Notes: generated from the letters alone by a model not told the origin. DNA of 64,000 bases from Castor canadensis (GCF_047511655.1 NC_133401.1:13238001-13302000), one strand, 5' to 3'; positions 1-11,368 are shown, numbered from the stretch's first letter. Translations and numbers: made by a program.

Positions 1-475
1 CTAGGAAAAACTTCACCAATCATGATTTATTTTCTAAAGAATTTGAATAATGTGTGAGCAACCCACAACTTTAACATTAAATATGTAATCTGGGCATATA
101 ATTTATACTGAAATTGTAACAAAGCATAAGAAACTCTCTACTCTGAAAGTATGGAACTTCAATAGCAGTATTCTCATCCTCTAATGTCAGTTAGTTGGTT
201 CTTGTTAATTTCTTATCTATTACATGTTTAACAATAGTTACTTTGCCTGTATCTGTTCTGTGGTGGAAATGTTAAAAAGTGTGATAGCTTTTGCTCCAAA
301 CTCTCAACACTTAATTTCTTGAGCAAAATATTCATTTGGGGGAGATTTTGTGCTTAATGTGAGTTTAAAAGTAATGTCAGAAATGTTAAGCATGTCTTTT
401 GTAAACATATATATACATATGTATCTATATTGTCTTTTTATCATGATAATTCAAATGAATTAGAAATACTTAACT
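1..475. other. AT-rich flank, no gene seen
   Basis: AT-rich sequence with many stop codons in all frames. I recognise no exon, repeat family or RNA gene here. It is the 5' flank of the L1 that begins near 476. Confidence 0.6.
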
Positions 476-2054
476 GGGAGGAATTCCAAGATGGCGGCTA
501 GAGGTAGGAAGCAGAAAGCGAGCCTCCTATAGTGAAATCTTGGAGAGACGCTGGAGACACACTTTGCAGGCATAATCACCGAGAAAAGGCATAACTTTGA
601 CCCCTCCACAACTCCAGCCGGCACAGAGAATCTCCACTTCACGTTAAACGGAGAACCGAGGAGGCCCCCGGGGCCGCCAGTGGCCGGCGCCCATACGGCT
701 TGGGAAGACGCGGACCAGGTGAGCTTCGCGGTACCGCGGTAGCCCCACAGACAAGCCTGGGCCAGAGCAGCATAGCCCCCTGGACAGACTGACCTCCACC
801 CGGGAAAAAAAGAGAAACTGAGTACTAAGCAATAAGAACAGTTAAGACACGCTGGAAAGAGGGTGGGGCGCCCTGAGCGCTGAAGATTGGGGGAAGGGAA
901 TCCTTCCGGGGACTGTAAATAAACGAGCCGGGCGGGCCGGAGAGGCTCTGGCGGGAGCGGGGCGCGCCCAGCAACCAGGAGCGGGACGCTTGTGAGAGGA
1001 GGGAAGACCCACTTCCCAGGTGAACTGTAAATAAACACCCAGGCCTGACAACGCGGGGCAGTGGCACCTTTCCCAGTGCTTGGAAAGGGGAAAGCCTGTG
1101 GCAGAGGCCTCCGCACAGGAGAACTCAGAGCAAACAAAGCCTGTGGGACTAGGTGAGTGCTAGCTCACCCCAGAGATCTGCATAAATAACGCCGCCAGCT
1201 ACAGGCTGAGAGCAGCAGGCAGGCAAGCCACAGTTGCAGATACCACTCTCAGAACTGCCTCCAGACGCGTTTTTTTTTTTTCTCCCTACCTTTGATGAGA
1301 GAACAACCGAATTACACCTGCAAGCCGAAAAACTTACTGAAACTGTATTGCATTTGAACTGGGGACACTTGGTGGGGCTTTTTTTTTTTTTCTTCTGTGT
1401 GTGTGTGAGAGTAGTTTTGTTCTACTTTATGCATCCCCTTTGATGAGACAACTACAGAACAACATCTGAGGCACCAACTCCAGGACTGGAGATTGAGAAG
1501 GACATCCAAATTATTAAGACTGAAATTGCATTGCATATAAACTTGGAAGTTTTTTGGTTTTTTGTTTTTTTTTTTTTTTAATTTTCTATTTTCCATTTTA
1601 TTTTAATTCATTTTTATAAATAGATATCACTTTCATATACTTATTTTTTATTTTTTTTATCTTTGATTTTCAATCCTCTCTCTGTCACTCTATTGTCTGT
1701 TCAGCTTACTGTCGATTAGTACACTAACACTCCCTGTTTATACCTTTGAAACTCTCTTGTCTGATACCTTGTTCTGCTTTCTCCCTCTAGTCTGTATATT
1801 TGTTTTCCCCTTTTTTGGGGAGAGGTTTTTTTTTTTTTGTCTTTTCTTTTTTGGTGCTGGGATCGAACCCAGGGCCTCACGCATGCTAGGCAACCGCTGT
1901 ACCACCGAGCTACATCCCAGCCCTCCCCTTTTCTTTAACTTCTTGCTTTCCATCTCAGCTCACTCTTCCATTCTCAATATTACCATTGTTATTATTACAA
2001 GCCAGAAAATACTTAATTACACACAGTACAGGGACAGTAACAACACCAAGGACA
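476..2054 (+). promoter_or_regulatory. L1 5'UTR / internal promoter with YY1-type site
   Basis: The first ~700 bases are GC-rich and CpG-rich, unlike the surroundings, as expected for an L1 internal promoter. CAAGATGGCGG at 487-497 matches the YY1 core found at the same place in human L1, where it directs the transcription start. The later part (about 1260-2050) is T- and pyrimidine-rich and holds an inserted SINE. Promoter activity is inferred from family knowledge. Confidence 0.75.
1828..1923 (-). mobile_element. ID-like tRNA-derived SINE inside L1 5'UTR
   Basis: Read on the minus strand this is a tRNA-Ala-like SINE. Its A-box region (GAGCTC complement near 1906-1911) and B-box (GGTTCGATCCC, minus strand, near 1859-1869) are both recognisable, and it ends in a T-run on the plus strand, which is its A tail. 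TCCCCTTTT occurs on both sides (1806-1814 and 1924-1932) and is a candidate short target duplication. It lies between the GC-rich promoter and ORF1, so it arrived after the L1, or in its source copy. Confidence 0.75.
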
Positions 2055-3257
2055 ATGACAGGAAGACAGAAAAAACAAGGAAACCAGTTTCCCCACAGCA
2101 AAAAATTAGTACAGGAACCAGAGGGGAATGAAGAGAACAGAAACTCAGATCCAGACTCCAACAAAATGAAGATAAACTATGCCAAAGGACCCAATGAAGC
2201 CCACAAGAATAATTTAAAAGAAGATATACTACAAGTACTCAATGAGAATTTTATAGAGATGATACTGGATAGGGTCAACCAAAATGTACAAGAGACACTC
2301 AAGAAATTCCAAGACAATAAAAATAGAGAATTTGAAAAAGCAAAAGAAGAAATAAAGGAAACCATAGAAGCACTGTATAAACACCAAAGTGAAAGAGAGA
2401 ACACAATGAATAAATGGATAAATGAACTCAGGACAAAAATAGACAACAATAAAGAAGAAAACTGCCAGGATATGGAAAACCTCAGAAAAAAGAACGAAAC
2501 AGAACTGCAAAACAAAACGGAAGGCCAATCCAGCAGAATAGAACAAACAGAAGACAGAATCTCAGAACTTGAAGATGAAATGGTAATTAAAGGAAAAACT
2601 GAAGAACTATTAATTAAACAACTCAAGACCTGTGAAAAGAAAATGCAAGAACTCACTGACTCCATCAAAAGACCAAACTTGAGAATCATGGGCATCGAAG
2701 AAGGAGAAGAGGTGCAAGCGAAGGGAATGCATAATATATTCAACAAAATAATAACGGAAAATTTCCCAAATCTAGAGAAAGATATTCCCATACAAATGCA
2801 AGAGGCCTCCAGGACACCAAACAGACCAGATCAAAATAGAACTACTCCACGACATATCATCATTAAAACAACAAGTTCAGAAACTAAGGAAAGAATATTG
2901 AAGGCTGCAAGAGAGAAAAAACAAGTAACATACAAAGGTAAACCCATCAAAATCACAGCAGACTTCTCAACAGAAACATTAAAAGCAAGAAGAGCGTGGG
3001 GTGAGATCTTCCGGGCACTGAATGAAAATAACTTCAACCCAAGGATACTCTACCCAGCAAAGCTATCATTCAAAATAGATGGAGCAATAAAAGTCCTCCA
3101 TGATAAGCAGAAACTAAAACAATATGTGACCACAAAGCCACCATTACAAAAGATTCTGCAAGGGATCCTGCACACAGAAAGTGACAACCAACTTAACCAT
3201 GAAAAGGCAGGCAGCACCAAACCACAGGATAAGAAAAAGCAAGACAGTAGAGAGTAA
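2055..3257 (+). CDS. L1 ORF1 protein (RNA-binding chaperone), intact
   Basis: A 400-residue open frame. L1 ORF1p is a trimeric RNA-binding, nucleic-acid-chaperone protein that coats L1 RNA in the cytoplasm. The start was set at ATG 2055 (MTGRQKKQGN): the open frame extends upstream to 1986, but those residues come from 5'UTR-like sequence. Residues ~1-55 are basic and polar. Residues ~55-200 are rich in E, K, N and Q with heptad-like spacing (coiled coil). NLRIMGI at residue ~208 marks the start of the RRM, followed by the C-terminal domain (ADFSTETL, LYPAKLSF). It is longer than human ORF1p (338 residues), mainly in the N-terminal/coiled-coil part. It is followed after 50 bp by ORF2. No disruption is seen. 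Confidence 0.93.
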   Translation: MTGRQKKQGNQFPHSKKLVQEPEGNEENRNSDPDSNKMKINYAKGPNEAHKNNLKEDILQVLNENFIEMILDRVNQNVQETLKKFQDNKNREFEKAKEEIKETIEALYKHQSERENTMNKWINELRTKIDNNKEENCQDMENLRKKNETELQNKTEGQSSRIEQTEDRISELEDEMVIKGKTEELLIKQLKTCEKKMQELTDSIKRPNLRIMGIEEGEEVQAKGMHNIFNKIITENFPNLEKDIPIQMQEASRTPNRPDQNRTTPRHIIIKTTSSETKERILKAAREKKQVTYKGKPIKITADFSTETLKARRAWGEIFRALNENNFNPRILYPAKLSFKIDGAIKVLHDKQKLKQYVTTKPPLQKILQGILHTESDNQLNHEKAGSTKPQDKKKQDSRE

Positions 3258-3307
3258 CATCAAGTTAGGTACACACAATCAAACCTTCAAACAACTAAGA
3301 TAACTAA

Positions 3308-6300
3308 ATGGCAGGAATCACCACATACCTATCAGTACTAACACTTAATGTTAATGGACTTAATTCACCCATCAAAAGACACCGTTTGACAAAATGGATT
3401 AAAAAAGAAGATCCAACAATTTGTTGCTTACAGGAGACTCATCTCACCGACAGAAATAAGCATATGCTTAGGATGAAAGGCTGGAAGAAGATTTACCAAG
3501 CCAATGGCCCCCGAAAACAAGCAGGAGTAGCAATACTTATCTCTGACAAAGTAGACTTCAAACCTACATTGATCAAACGAGATAAAGAAGGGCATTCCAT
3601 ACTAATAAAAGGGGAAATAGACCAAAAGGAAATAATAATCATCAATCTGTACGCACCCAATGTCAACGCACCCAATTTCATCAAACATACCCTGAAAGAC
3701 CTAAAAGCATATATAAACGCCAACACAGTGGTTGTGGGAGACTTTAACACTCCATTATCATCAATAGATAGGTCATCCAAACAAAAACTCAATAAAGAAA
3801 TCCAAGATCTAAAATATGCAATAGATCAAGTGGACCTAGTAGATGTCTACAGAACATTTCATCCAACCTCTACACAATATACATTCTTCTCAGCAGCCCA
3901 TGGAACCTACTCCAAAATAGATCATATCCGAGGGCACAAAGCAAGCCTCAGCAAATATAAGAAAATAGAAATAATACCATGCATACTATCTGACCACAAT
4001 GCAGTAAAAGTAGAACTCAACAACAAAAGTAAAGACAAAAAACATGCAAACAGCTGGAAACTAAATAACTCATTACTTAATGAAGAATGGATCATCGATG
4101 CAATAAAAGAGGAAATTAAAAAGTTCCTAGAAGTCAATGAAAATGAAAACACAACCTACCGGAACCTATGGGACACAGCTAAGGCAGTCTTGAGAGGAAA
4201 GTTTATAGCCATGAGTGCATATATTAAAAAGATTGAAAGATCCCAAATCAATGACCTAATGATACATCTCAAACTCCTAGAAAAACAAGAACAAGCAAAT
4301 CCCAAAACAAATAGAAGGAGAGAAATAATAAAAATAAGAGCTGAAATCAACGAAATAGAAACCAAAAAAACCATACAAAGAATTAATGAAACAAAAAGTT
4401 GGTTCTTTGAAAAAATAAACAAGATCGATAGACCCCTGGCAAACCTGACTAAAATGAGGAGAGAAAAAACCCAAATTAGTAGAATCAGGAATGCAAAAGG
4501 GGAGATAACAACAAACACCATGGAAGTCCAGGAAATCATCAGAGACTACTTTGAGAACCTATATTCAAATAAATTTGAAAATCTAAAAGAAATGGACAGA
4601 TTTCTAGATACATATGATCATCCAAAACTGAACCAAGAGGAAATTAATCACCTGAATAGACCTATAACACAAAATGAAATTGAAGCAGCAATCAAGAGTC
4701 TCCCCAAAAAGAAAAGTCCAGGACCTGATGGATTCTCTGCTGAATTCTATCAGACCTTTAAAGAAGAACTGATACCAACCCTCCTTAAACTGTTCCATGA
4801 AATAGAAAGGGAAGGAAAACTGCCAAACACATTTTATGAAGCCACTATTACACTTATCCCAAAACCAGGCAAAGACACCTCCAAAAAGGAGAACTATAGG
4901 CCAATCTCCTTAATGAACATTGATGCAAAAATCCTCAACAAAATAATGGCAAATCGAATTCAGCAACACATCAAAAAGATTATTCACCACGACCAGGTAG
5001 GCTTCATCCCAGGGATGCAGGGGTGGTTCAACATACGAAAATCAATAAACGTAATAAACCACATTAACAGAAGCAAAGACAAAAACCACTTGATCATCTC
5101 AATAGATGCAGAAAAAGCCTTTGATAAGATCCAACATCATTTCATGATAAAAGCTCTAAGAAAACTAGGAATAGAAGGAAAGTTCCTCAACATTATAAAA
5201 GCTATATATGACAAACCTACAGCCAGCATTATACTTAACGGAGAAAAATTAAAACCATTCCCTCTAAAATCAGGAACCAGACAAGGATGCCCACTATCTC
5301 CACTCCTATTCAACATAGTACTGGAATTCCTAGCCAGAGCAATTAGGCAAGAAGAAGGAATAAAAGGAATACAAATAGGTAAAGAAACTGTCAAAATATC
5401 CCTATTTGCAGACGACATGATCCTATACCTTAAAGACCCAAAAAACTCTACTCAGAAGCTTCTAGACATCATCAATAGCTATAGCAAGGTAGCAGGATAT
5501 AAAATCAACATAGAAAAATCATTAGCATTTCTATACACTAACAATTAGCAAACGGAAAAAGAATGTATGAAAACAATTCCATTTACAATAGCCTCAAAAA
5601 AAATCAAATACCTAGGTGTAAACCTAACAAAAGATGTGAAAGACCTCTACAAGGAAAACTATACACTTCTGAAGAAAGAGATTGAGGAAGACTATAGAAA
5701 GTGGAGAGATCTCCCATGCTCATGGATTGGTAGAATCAACATAGTAAAAATGTCTATACCCCCAAAAGTAATCTACATGTTTAATGCAATTCCCATCAAA
5801 ATTCCAATGACATTCATCAAAGAGATTGAAAAATCTACTGTTAAATTTATATGGAAACACAAGAGGCCACGATAGCCAAGGCAATACTCAGTCAAAAGAA
5901 CAATGCAGGAGGTATCACAATACCTGACTTCAAACTATATTACAAAGCAATAATAATAAAAACAGCATGGTACTGGCACAAAAACAGACATGAAGACCAG
6001 TGGAACAGAATAGAGGATCCAGATATGAAGCCACACAACTATAAGCAACTTATCTTTGACAAAGGAGCTAAAAATATACGATGGAGAAATAGCAGCCTCT
6101 TCAACAAAAACTGCTGGGAAAACTGGTTAGCAGTCTGCAAAAAACTGAAACTACATCCATGTATATCACCCTATACCAAGATTAACTCAAAATGGATCAA
6201 GGATCTTAATATCAGACCCCAAACTCTTAAGTTGATACAAGAAAGAGTAGGAAATACTCTGGAGTTAGTAGGTATAGGAAAGAACTTTCTCAATGAAACC

Positions 6301-7126
6301 CCAGCAGCACAGCAACTAAGAGATAGCATAGATAAATGGGACCTCATAAAACTAAAAAGCTTCTGTTCATCAAAAGAAATGGTCTCTAAACTGAAGAGAA
6401 CACCCACAGAGTGGGAGAAAATATTTGCCAACTATACATCAGACAAAGGACTGATAACCAGAATATACAGGGAACTTAAAAGACTAAATTCTCCCAAAAC
6501 TAATGAACCAATAAAGAAATGGGCAGGTGAACTAAACAGAACTTTCTCAAAAGAAGAAATTCAAATGGCCAGAAAACACATGAAAAAATGCTCACCATCT
6601 CTAGCAATAAAGGAAATGCAAATTAAAACCACACTAAGATTCCACCTCACCCCTGTTAGAATAGCCATCATCAGCAACACCACCAACAACAGGTGTTGGC
6701 GAGGATGCGGGGGAAAAAGGAACCCTCTTACACTGTTGGTGGGAATGTAGACTAGTACAACCACTCTGGAAAAAAATTTGGAGGCTACTTAAAAAGCTGG
6801 ACATCGATCTACCATTTGATCCAGCAATACCACTCTTGGGGATATACCCAAAAGACTGTTACTCCAGAGGCACCTGCACATCCATGTTTATTGCGGCACT
6901 ATTCACAATAGGCAAGTTATGGAAACAGCCAAGATGCCCCAGCACTGACGAATGGATTAAGAAAATGTGGTATCTATACACAATGGAATTTTATGCAGCC
7001 ATGAAGAAGAACGAAATGTTATCATTTGCTGGTAAATGGATGGAATTGGAGAACATCATTCTGAGTGAGGTTAGCCTGGCTCAAAAGACCAAAAATCGTA
7101 TGTTCTCCCTCATATGTGGACATTAG
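3308..7126 (+). pseudogene. L1 ORF2 (endonuclease-reverse transcriptase), disrupted
   Basis: ORF2 encodes the endonuclease and reverse transcriptase for target-primed reverse transcription. Endonuclease residues are visible: LNVNGLN near the start, [21 protein letters not shown] and [10 protein letters not shown]. The RT motif FADD falls at residues 700-703, the same numbering as human ORF2p, with both aspartates kept (GAC GAC at 5411-5416). The cysteine-rich C-terminus is present. Breaks: TAG at 5546-5548 where copy B has GAG; one base lost near 5871; one G gained near 6709-6713, which restores the frame; and 9 bp lost in frame near 6861. Without these changes the frame would run to 7126. 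The protein would lose everything after the RT core. Confidence 0.92.
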
Positions 7127-7502
7127 ATCAAGGGCAAACACAACAAGGGGATTGGACTATGAGCACATGATAAAAGCGAGAGCACACAAGGGAGGGGTGA
7201 GGATAGGTAAGACACCTAAAAAACTAGCTAGCATTTGTTGCCCTTAATGCAGAGAAACTAAAGCAGATACCTTAAAGCAACTGAGGCCAATAGGAAAAGG
7301 AGACCAGGAACTAGAGAAAAGGTTAGATTAAAAAGAATTAACCTAGAAGGTAACACCCACGCACAGGAAATCAATGTGAGTCAATGCCCTGTATAGCTAT
7401 CCTTATCTCAACCAGCAAAACCCCTTGTTCCTTCCTATTATTGCTTATACTCTCTCTACAACAAAATTAGAGATAAGGGCAAAATAGTTTCTGCTGGGTA
7501 TT

Positions 7503-7562
7503 GAGGGGGGGAGCGGGAGGGGGTGGAGTGGGTGGTAAGGGAGGGGGTGGGGGCAGGGGGGA
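7503..7562 (+). repeat. L1 3'UTR G-rich polypurine tract
   Basis: A run of G4-G8 blocks separated by short spacers in the 3'UTR, with strong potential to form G-quadruplexes. Rodent and primate L1 3'UTRs carry such tracts. Equivalent tracts in the other copies lie near 13587-13634, 19550-19600, 41010-41060, 49890-49954 and 53160-53184. Confidence 0.8.
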
Positions 7563-7746
7563 GAAATAAACCAAGCCTTGTATGCACATATGAATAATAA
7601 AAGAAAAATGAAAAAATAAATAAATAAAAAATAAAAATATATATTTTTTCCTGGAAAAAAAAAAAAAAAAGAAATTTATCTTTTAGGAGAACCTCTCTCA
7701 CCTGTGACTCTGAGTCCACTGTGGTATGCTTTCTGATAGCGTCCTT

Positions 7747-7960
7747 GAGATGCTACAGAAAGGAAAAATGCTTTGTCTTTCTTATTATGCTTATGTCTTT
7801 TCTTCAACAAAATCAGTCACAAGGGCAGAACAGGACCTGCCTGAAACTGAGGAGGGCAGAGGGGAAGGGTGAGGGAGGGGAGCAGGGTGGAGAAATGACC
7901 CAAACAATGTATGCACATGTGAATAAATCAACAACAAAAAAAAGAGATGCTACAGAAAGG
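7747..7960 (+). mobile_element. Short 3'-end L1 insertion with 17-bp target duplication
   Basis: GAGATGCTACAGAAAGG occurs at 7747-7763 and again, without mismatch, at 7944-7960. Between the copies lie ~180 bp of L1 3'UTR (polypurine tract, then a GTATGCACATGTGAATAAA-type end) and an A-rich tail. This is a textbook 5'-truncated L1 insertion; only the last part of the element was copied. Confidence 0.93.
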
Positions 7961-8160
7961 TAAGGGGATTTTTTTAGGGCATTGCTGTAAAGAAAAGTTG
8001 TTATTTCACATTGACACCTGATACTCTGGAGAGTAGGTCTCTGAACCGTTCTGGGCCTCAGTTTCCTCACTTCAAGAGTGAGGGATCTGGTCTATGTTAA
8101 ATTACTTTCTTCCACTATGAGATGGCTGAAGTGATATTAAAGCCACTTATCTTTCTTACC

Positions 8161-8250
8161 ATTTTTTTAAATTAGCAATGCTGGGGAATTGAACCCAGGG
8201 CCTTGCACATGCTGGGCAGACACTCCCACTGAGCTACATCCTTATCCCCA
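8161..8250 (-). mobile_element. ID-like tRNA-derived SINE
   Basis: The plus strand reads GCTGGGGAATTGAACCCAGG ... ACTGAGCTACATCC, the reverse complement of a tRNA-Ala-derived SINE with A- and B-box promoter remnants. A T-run at the left end is its A tail. Confidence 0.8.
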
Positions 8251-8256
8251 AATATA

Positions 8257-8354
8257 TTTTTTTTCTCTTTTCTTTGGCTGTACTGGGGCTTGAACCCAAG
8301 ACTTTATGCCTGGAAAGCGGCACTTTACTGCTTGAGCCATATCACCAGCCCCTT
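8257..8354 (-). mobile_element. tRNA-derived SINE, second type
   Basis: The plus strand reads TGTACTGGGGCTTGAACCC ... GCTTGAGCCATATCACCAGC. On the minus strand this is a SINE head with the A-box ATGGCTCAAGCAGTA and a B-box GGTTCAAGCCCC. It is a different subfamily from its left neighbour and related to the tRNA half of the dimeric SINE at 41300-41512. Confidence 0.75.
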
Positions 8355-8359
8355 TTGGT

Positions 8360-9700
8360 GTGGATCTGTCAAGGGGACTGCCTGTGCCCCTGTAGGTAGG
8401 CACATTTATTCCCTCATTTCTAGGTGCCACTAGTATTGGGGGCTCATTGTAAATGGTAATCATTTCCAACCTGAGCAGCTTGGGCCAGAACACACTGCTT
8501 TTCTAATGAGACAAGTCTGGTCTAACAAAAGCATAATACCCTTTCATGTCAATTGAAAGGTTTGGATCACAGAGATAAAGGCTTGAATGTATTTGTCTGG
8601 GCATCAGTATAGCTGTCCAGACGTTTTTTAATCTCCCTTAGATCTGATAGCTGGAAGGGGACATAAGACTTGCCTTCTTCCTACCATTACCTATTGAAGC
8701 AGGAAGCACCCATTAGGAGGTTCTGAATATTGGGGTGGCTTAGAAGGTAGGGCAGAGGGTGGAGCAGTAAGGGTGGGCCTTGTCATTGATAAGGGGCTTT
8801 TCTGGTCCTCCTTTCCATGTTTATCCTGTGGCTTACAAACAATGGCCAGCGTTTGAGTATCTAAATAGCAATTGTGGAGCCACTCTGAGATGAAAGAAAA
8901 TTTGTATAGGGGACCTCAGTTCACTATTTTCCCTTTTATAGAAAAGGTCTAATTGGAGTATGGTATTGTAACTTAAGGAACCCTGTGAAGGCCACTTCTC
9001 TTAGTCACCCAAGGCATATTGAGGCCAGGCCTCAGTACAAAGCTTCCAACATCTACAAGCCAGAACACTGGAAGGTGCAGGTCCCATCTAAAAGAACAAA
9101 ATGTTAGGATCCTGTCTTTTAGTTAATGGCAGGCAGCCTCTTTAATAAAGGCTACTTTTTTAACAAAGGAATAAATCACCTGTAAAGTTAGAGAAGGGCA
9201 TTCAGAGGGCATCCTGGGCCAATAACAGTACCATACTGTCCATTTTGAGATTTCTGGGACTATAACCTTGAGCTAACAATTGGCTTACAAGGGCTGGGTC
9301 CAGTGCCCTGAGGTGTGAGGTGGGGCTAGGAGCAGAGCGTGTGCAAGGCCCAAACCCCTCCACACACACCCAAGTGAGCCCAACTGCCTAGGCCTGATCC
9401 TACAGCCTGTCGCCACTCCCCACTTCCTGTGTACCCTGCACACGTTTATTCTAGGGGAAGTGGTGGCAGGCCACAACCACCACCATGTGTGGCTGGCAGC
9501 TTAGGATGTGTGTCGGGTTGGCCTATGGATTCTCTTAGCTATGGAAGGCATTCCCACTGTGCACAAGCGTGCCTATTTGCTTTCCCTCCTCCCCCTGTGG
9601 GGGTGGAGTTAGGGCATTAGTGTGTCAGCTGCAATTTTTTTATAAGCACTTTTGCTTAGCAGCTGATTTAAAGTTACATTAGACTAAGAGGCTTGGCAAA
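8360..9700. other. Unassigned stretch, possibly decayed antisense ERV interior
   Basis: No open frame of note and no clear exon. It is continuous with the antisense gag-like remnant to its right, so it may be the further gag region of the same element. I cannot recognise individual domains. Confidence 0.3.
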
Positions 9701-11066
9701 GTAGTTGGAATAACTTAAGTCATAAGGTACCATGCTACAAGTTTTTCATGGGAGGCAGGGTCCCAGTAAGCCCAGGGAGGGGAAGACAGACAGCAACAAA
9801 GGACATGCAAAGAGACCATAGAGGAAGCAGAAAAGGTGTCCTGACATCCTAGGTAAGGGAGGGAAAGGCAGAGCCTGGAGGCATGACACATGCCTGAGGG
9901 ATTAGCCATCACCTGTGCCTCTAGGTAGCTCCCATTGACTGGTACTGGAATACTTTTAGCAACACAAAACCTCCACTCTCCGGTCACTGTCTCAGGAAAA
10001 AGGGGCATTAGATGGGAGAGGGAAGAGAAGCAGTAATCAGATGCCATAATCAATCAGGACTCCCCCTACATAGCATGAGGCATACCTAAATAAACCCCAG
10101 GCTTGGTCTCAGCCCACAGGGAGGGAGCATGAGCTCTCCCAGAGCTGGAATCACCTTGAGGCCAGAGTTGGCAAGCAGTATCTTGACACCATGATGGGAA
10201 AGTCCCTCAGGAAGATAGGAAGAGACAAGCAGCCTGAGCAGTGCAAGAAGTCTGCTTACATGGGAAGGAGGAGGTTTGGGAGAGGATTTAGTTGGTTTAG
10301 AGGTAATAGAACCTGTGCAGGGGAACAGGAAGTACAGAGGGAGGGTCTTGTGTGGAGATAGGAAAAGGATTGGGCATAGGGAAGTTCCTTCCATTTACCA
10401 GCATGCTCACAGAGATTGTATAAATCCCTTGAAATATTGGGACCAAAAGTGCCATTAAATGGTCATTTGGAGGCATTGTCTAATGGCTATTGGGGCCAGG
10501 CCTGATTACAGAGAAAAATGAGCTTTCAAGGCTTAAGACCAGTTGTGAGGTGTAGGGGCCCAAGATTACCCAGAAGACATCCCAATGGGGAGTTTGAAGG
10601 AATTTCGAATGGTCCAACTCCCACGGTGAGGCCTGACCTGAGGAGAAATATGGCGGGCATCCCCGAAATATCAGGTCCTCAGGAGAGAGAGAGAGAGAGA
10701 GAGATGTGGAGTACCCAGAGGGAATGTCTTCACCATGGGGATCCACAGTCCCTGTTCCCAGGGACGGGAACAAGCTGAGACCTAGTGCTAGGATTTCGAG
10801 GAAATGAGAAAGAGATCATGTCTCTGCGTGCAAGAAGGACTCACCAAAAGAGGACCTTGAGGGAAGATTGTCCAGTGGTGGATGGCAATTGGAGGCGTGC
10901 TGGGGTGGAGGAAATTCCCTGTGAGCTGTAAAAGAGTGGTATTTTCTAGGATTGGGGGTTCCAGCAAAGCAGCTCAGATCCTGGAGGATGGGAATGGGAG
11001 TTGAGAGAAAGAGCAGGATGGGGTGGGGGAGGCCGGGAAAGCAAGGTCAGTGCTGGGAGCACACCT
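9700..11066 (-). pseudogene. Class I (gammaretrovirus-like) ERV leader and gag remnant
   Basis: Read on the minus strand, this follows the primer site and LTR at 11067-11368. After a ~300-bp leader, segments between about 10200 and 10650 (minus strand) resemble the matrix part of class I gag, but they are spread over several frames with many stops. No protease, pol or env can be recognised further on. The assignment rests on order (LTR, primer site, leader, gag-like text) and short motif likeness, so the family is only a guess. Confidence 0.5.
10681..10704. repeat. (GA)n microsatellite
   Basis: About ten GA units in a row. Confidence 0.9.
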
Positions 11067-11084
11067 GATCGAGTCACAGCACCA
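11067..11084 (-). other. tRNA-His-type primer binding site
   Basis: The minus strand reads TGGTGCTGTGACTCGATC. This matches the retroviral primer site complementary to the 3' end of tRNA-His (TGGTGCCGTGACTCGGAT) with a C-to-T change at a CpG and one missing G. It lies three bases inside the LTR end, as expected. Confidence 0.65.
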
Positions 11085-11087
11085 AAA

Positions 11088-11368
11088 TGTTAGGAAAAAT
11101 GCCACTCACATAGAAAGCTCACGAGATAAGTCTCACATCCAAGCCGAACTGCCAGGCTGGCCAGGGAAAGATGGCACAGCCCAGACTCTGGGCAAGACAT
11201 AGCTTTTATAGAAGGGGAAGGTTAAGGAAGTTAGCGCACGCGCATTAGTCTCTGGAGGAGTAGGGCTGTCTTAGAACATGGGAATTTCTGTTAAGGGCGG
11301 GGCTGTCTTTGGGAGTTTCTCAAGTTAGGTTTGAGGATAAAATGTCTGCTGATTTTCAAATGGCAACA
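11088..11368 (-). repeat. Retroviral LTR, antisense
   Basis: About 281 bp bounded by TGTTR ... YAACA. On the minus strand it runs TGTTGCC ... with a TATA-type box (CTATAAAAGC, plus-strand position near 11199-11208) and ends CCTAACA just before the primer site. The length is short for a gamma-type LTR, so part of U3 may be missing. No partner LTR is seen in the window. Confidence 0.65.

Larger units (their letters stand above)
476..7680 (+). mobile_element. Near full-length young L1 (LINE-1), copy A
   Basis: Complete L1 layout in order: GC-rich 5'UTR, ORF1, a 50-bp spacer, ORF2, a 3'UTR with a G-rich polypurine tract, and an A-rich end. The 5' end GGGAGGAATTCCAAGATGGC resembles the start of other mammalian L1s. 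It is very similar to copy B (45190-49999), so both belong to one recently active subfamily. ORF1 is open, but ORF2 carries a nonsense codon, two compensating one-base indels and a 9-bp in-frame deletion, so the element as sequenced cannot move itself. I could not find a convincing target-site duplication: the sequence before 476 does not match the sequence after the A-rich tail. Confidence 0.93.

Noticed and set aside
460-1137. A 225-codon open frame on the minus strand
   Set aside because: It lies entirely in the GC-rich L1 5'UTR, runs antisense to the L1, and has low-complexity proline/serine-rich text with no family likeness. It is a by-product of low stop density.
1853-1923. A tRNA gene on the minus strand
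   Set aside because: The A- and B-box likeness comes from a tRNA-derived SINE with a poly(A) tail. No proper tRNA fold or terminator is present. The same holds for the SINEs at 8161-8354.
1986-2054. Upstream ATG extending ORF1 by 23 codons
   Set aside because: The extra residues come from the T-rich 5'UTR region and do not look like ORF1p. The start at 2055 is the better choice.
2177-2791. A 204-codon minus-strand frame
   Set aside because: It is the exact antisense of L1 ORF1; the serine/leucine/phenylalanine-rich text mirrors the lysine/glutamate-rich coiled coil.
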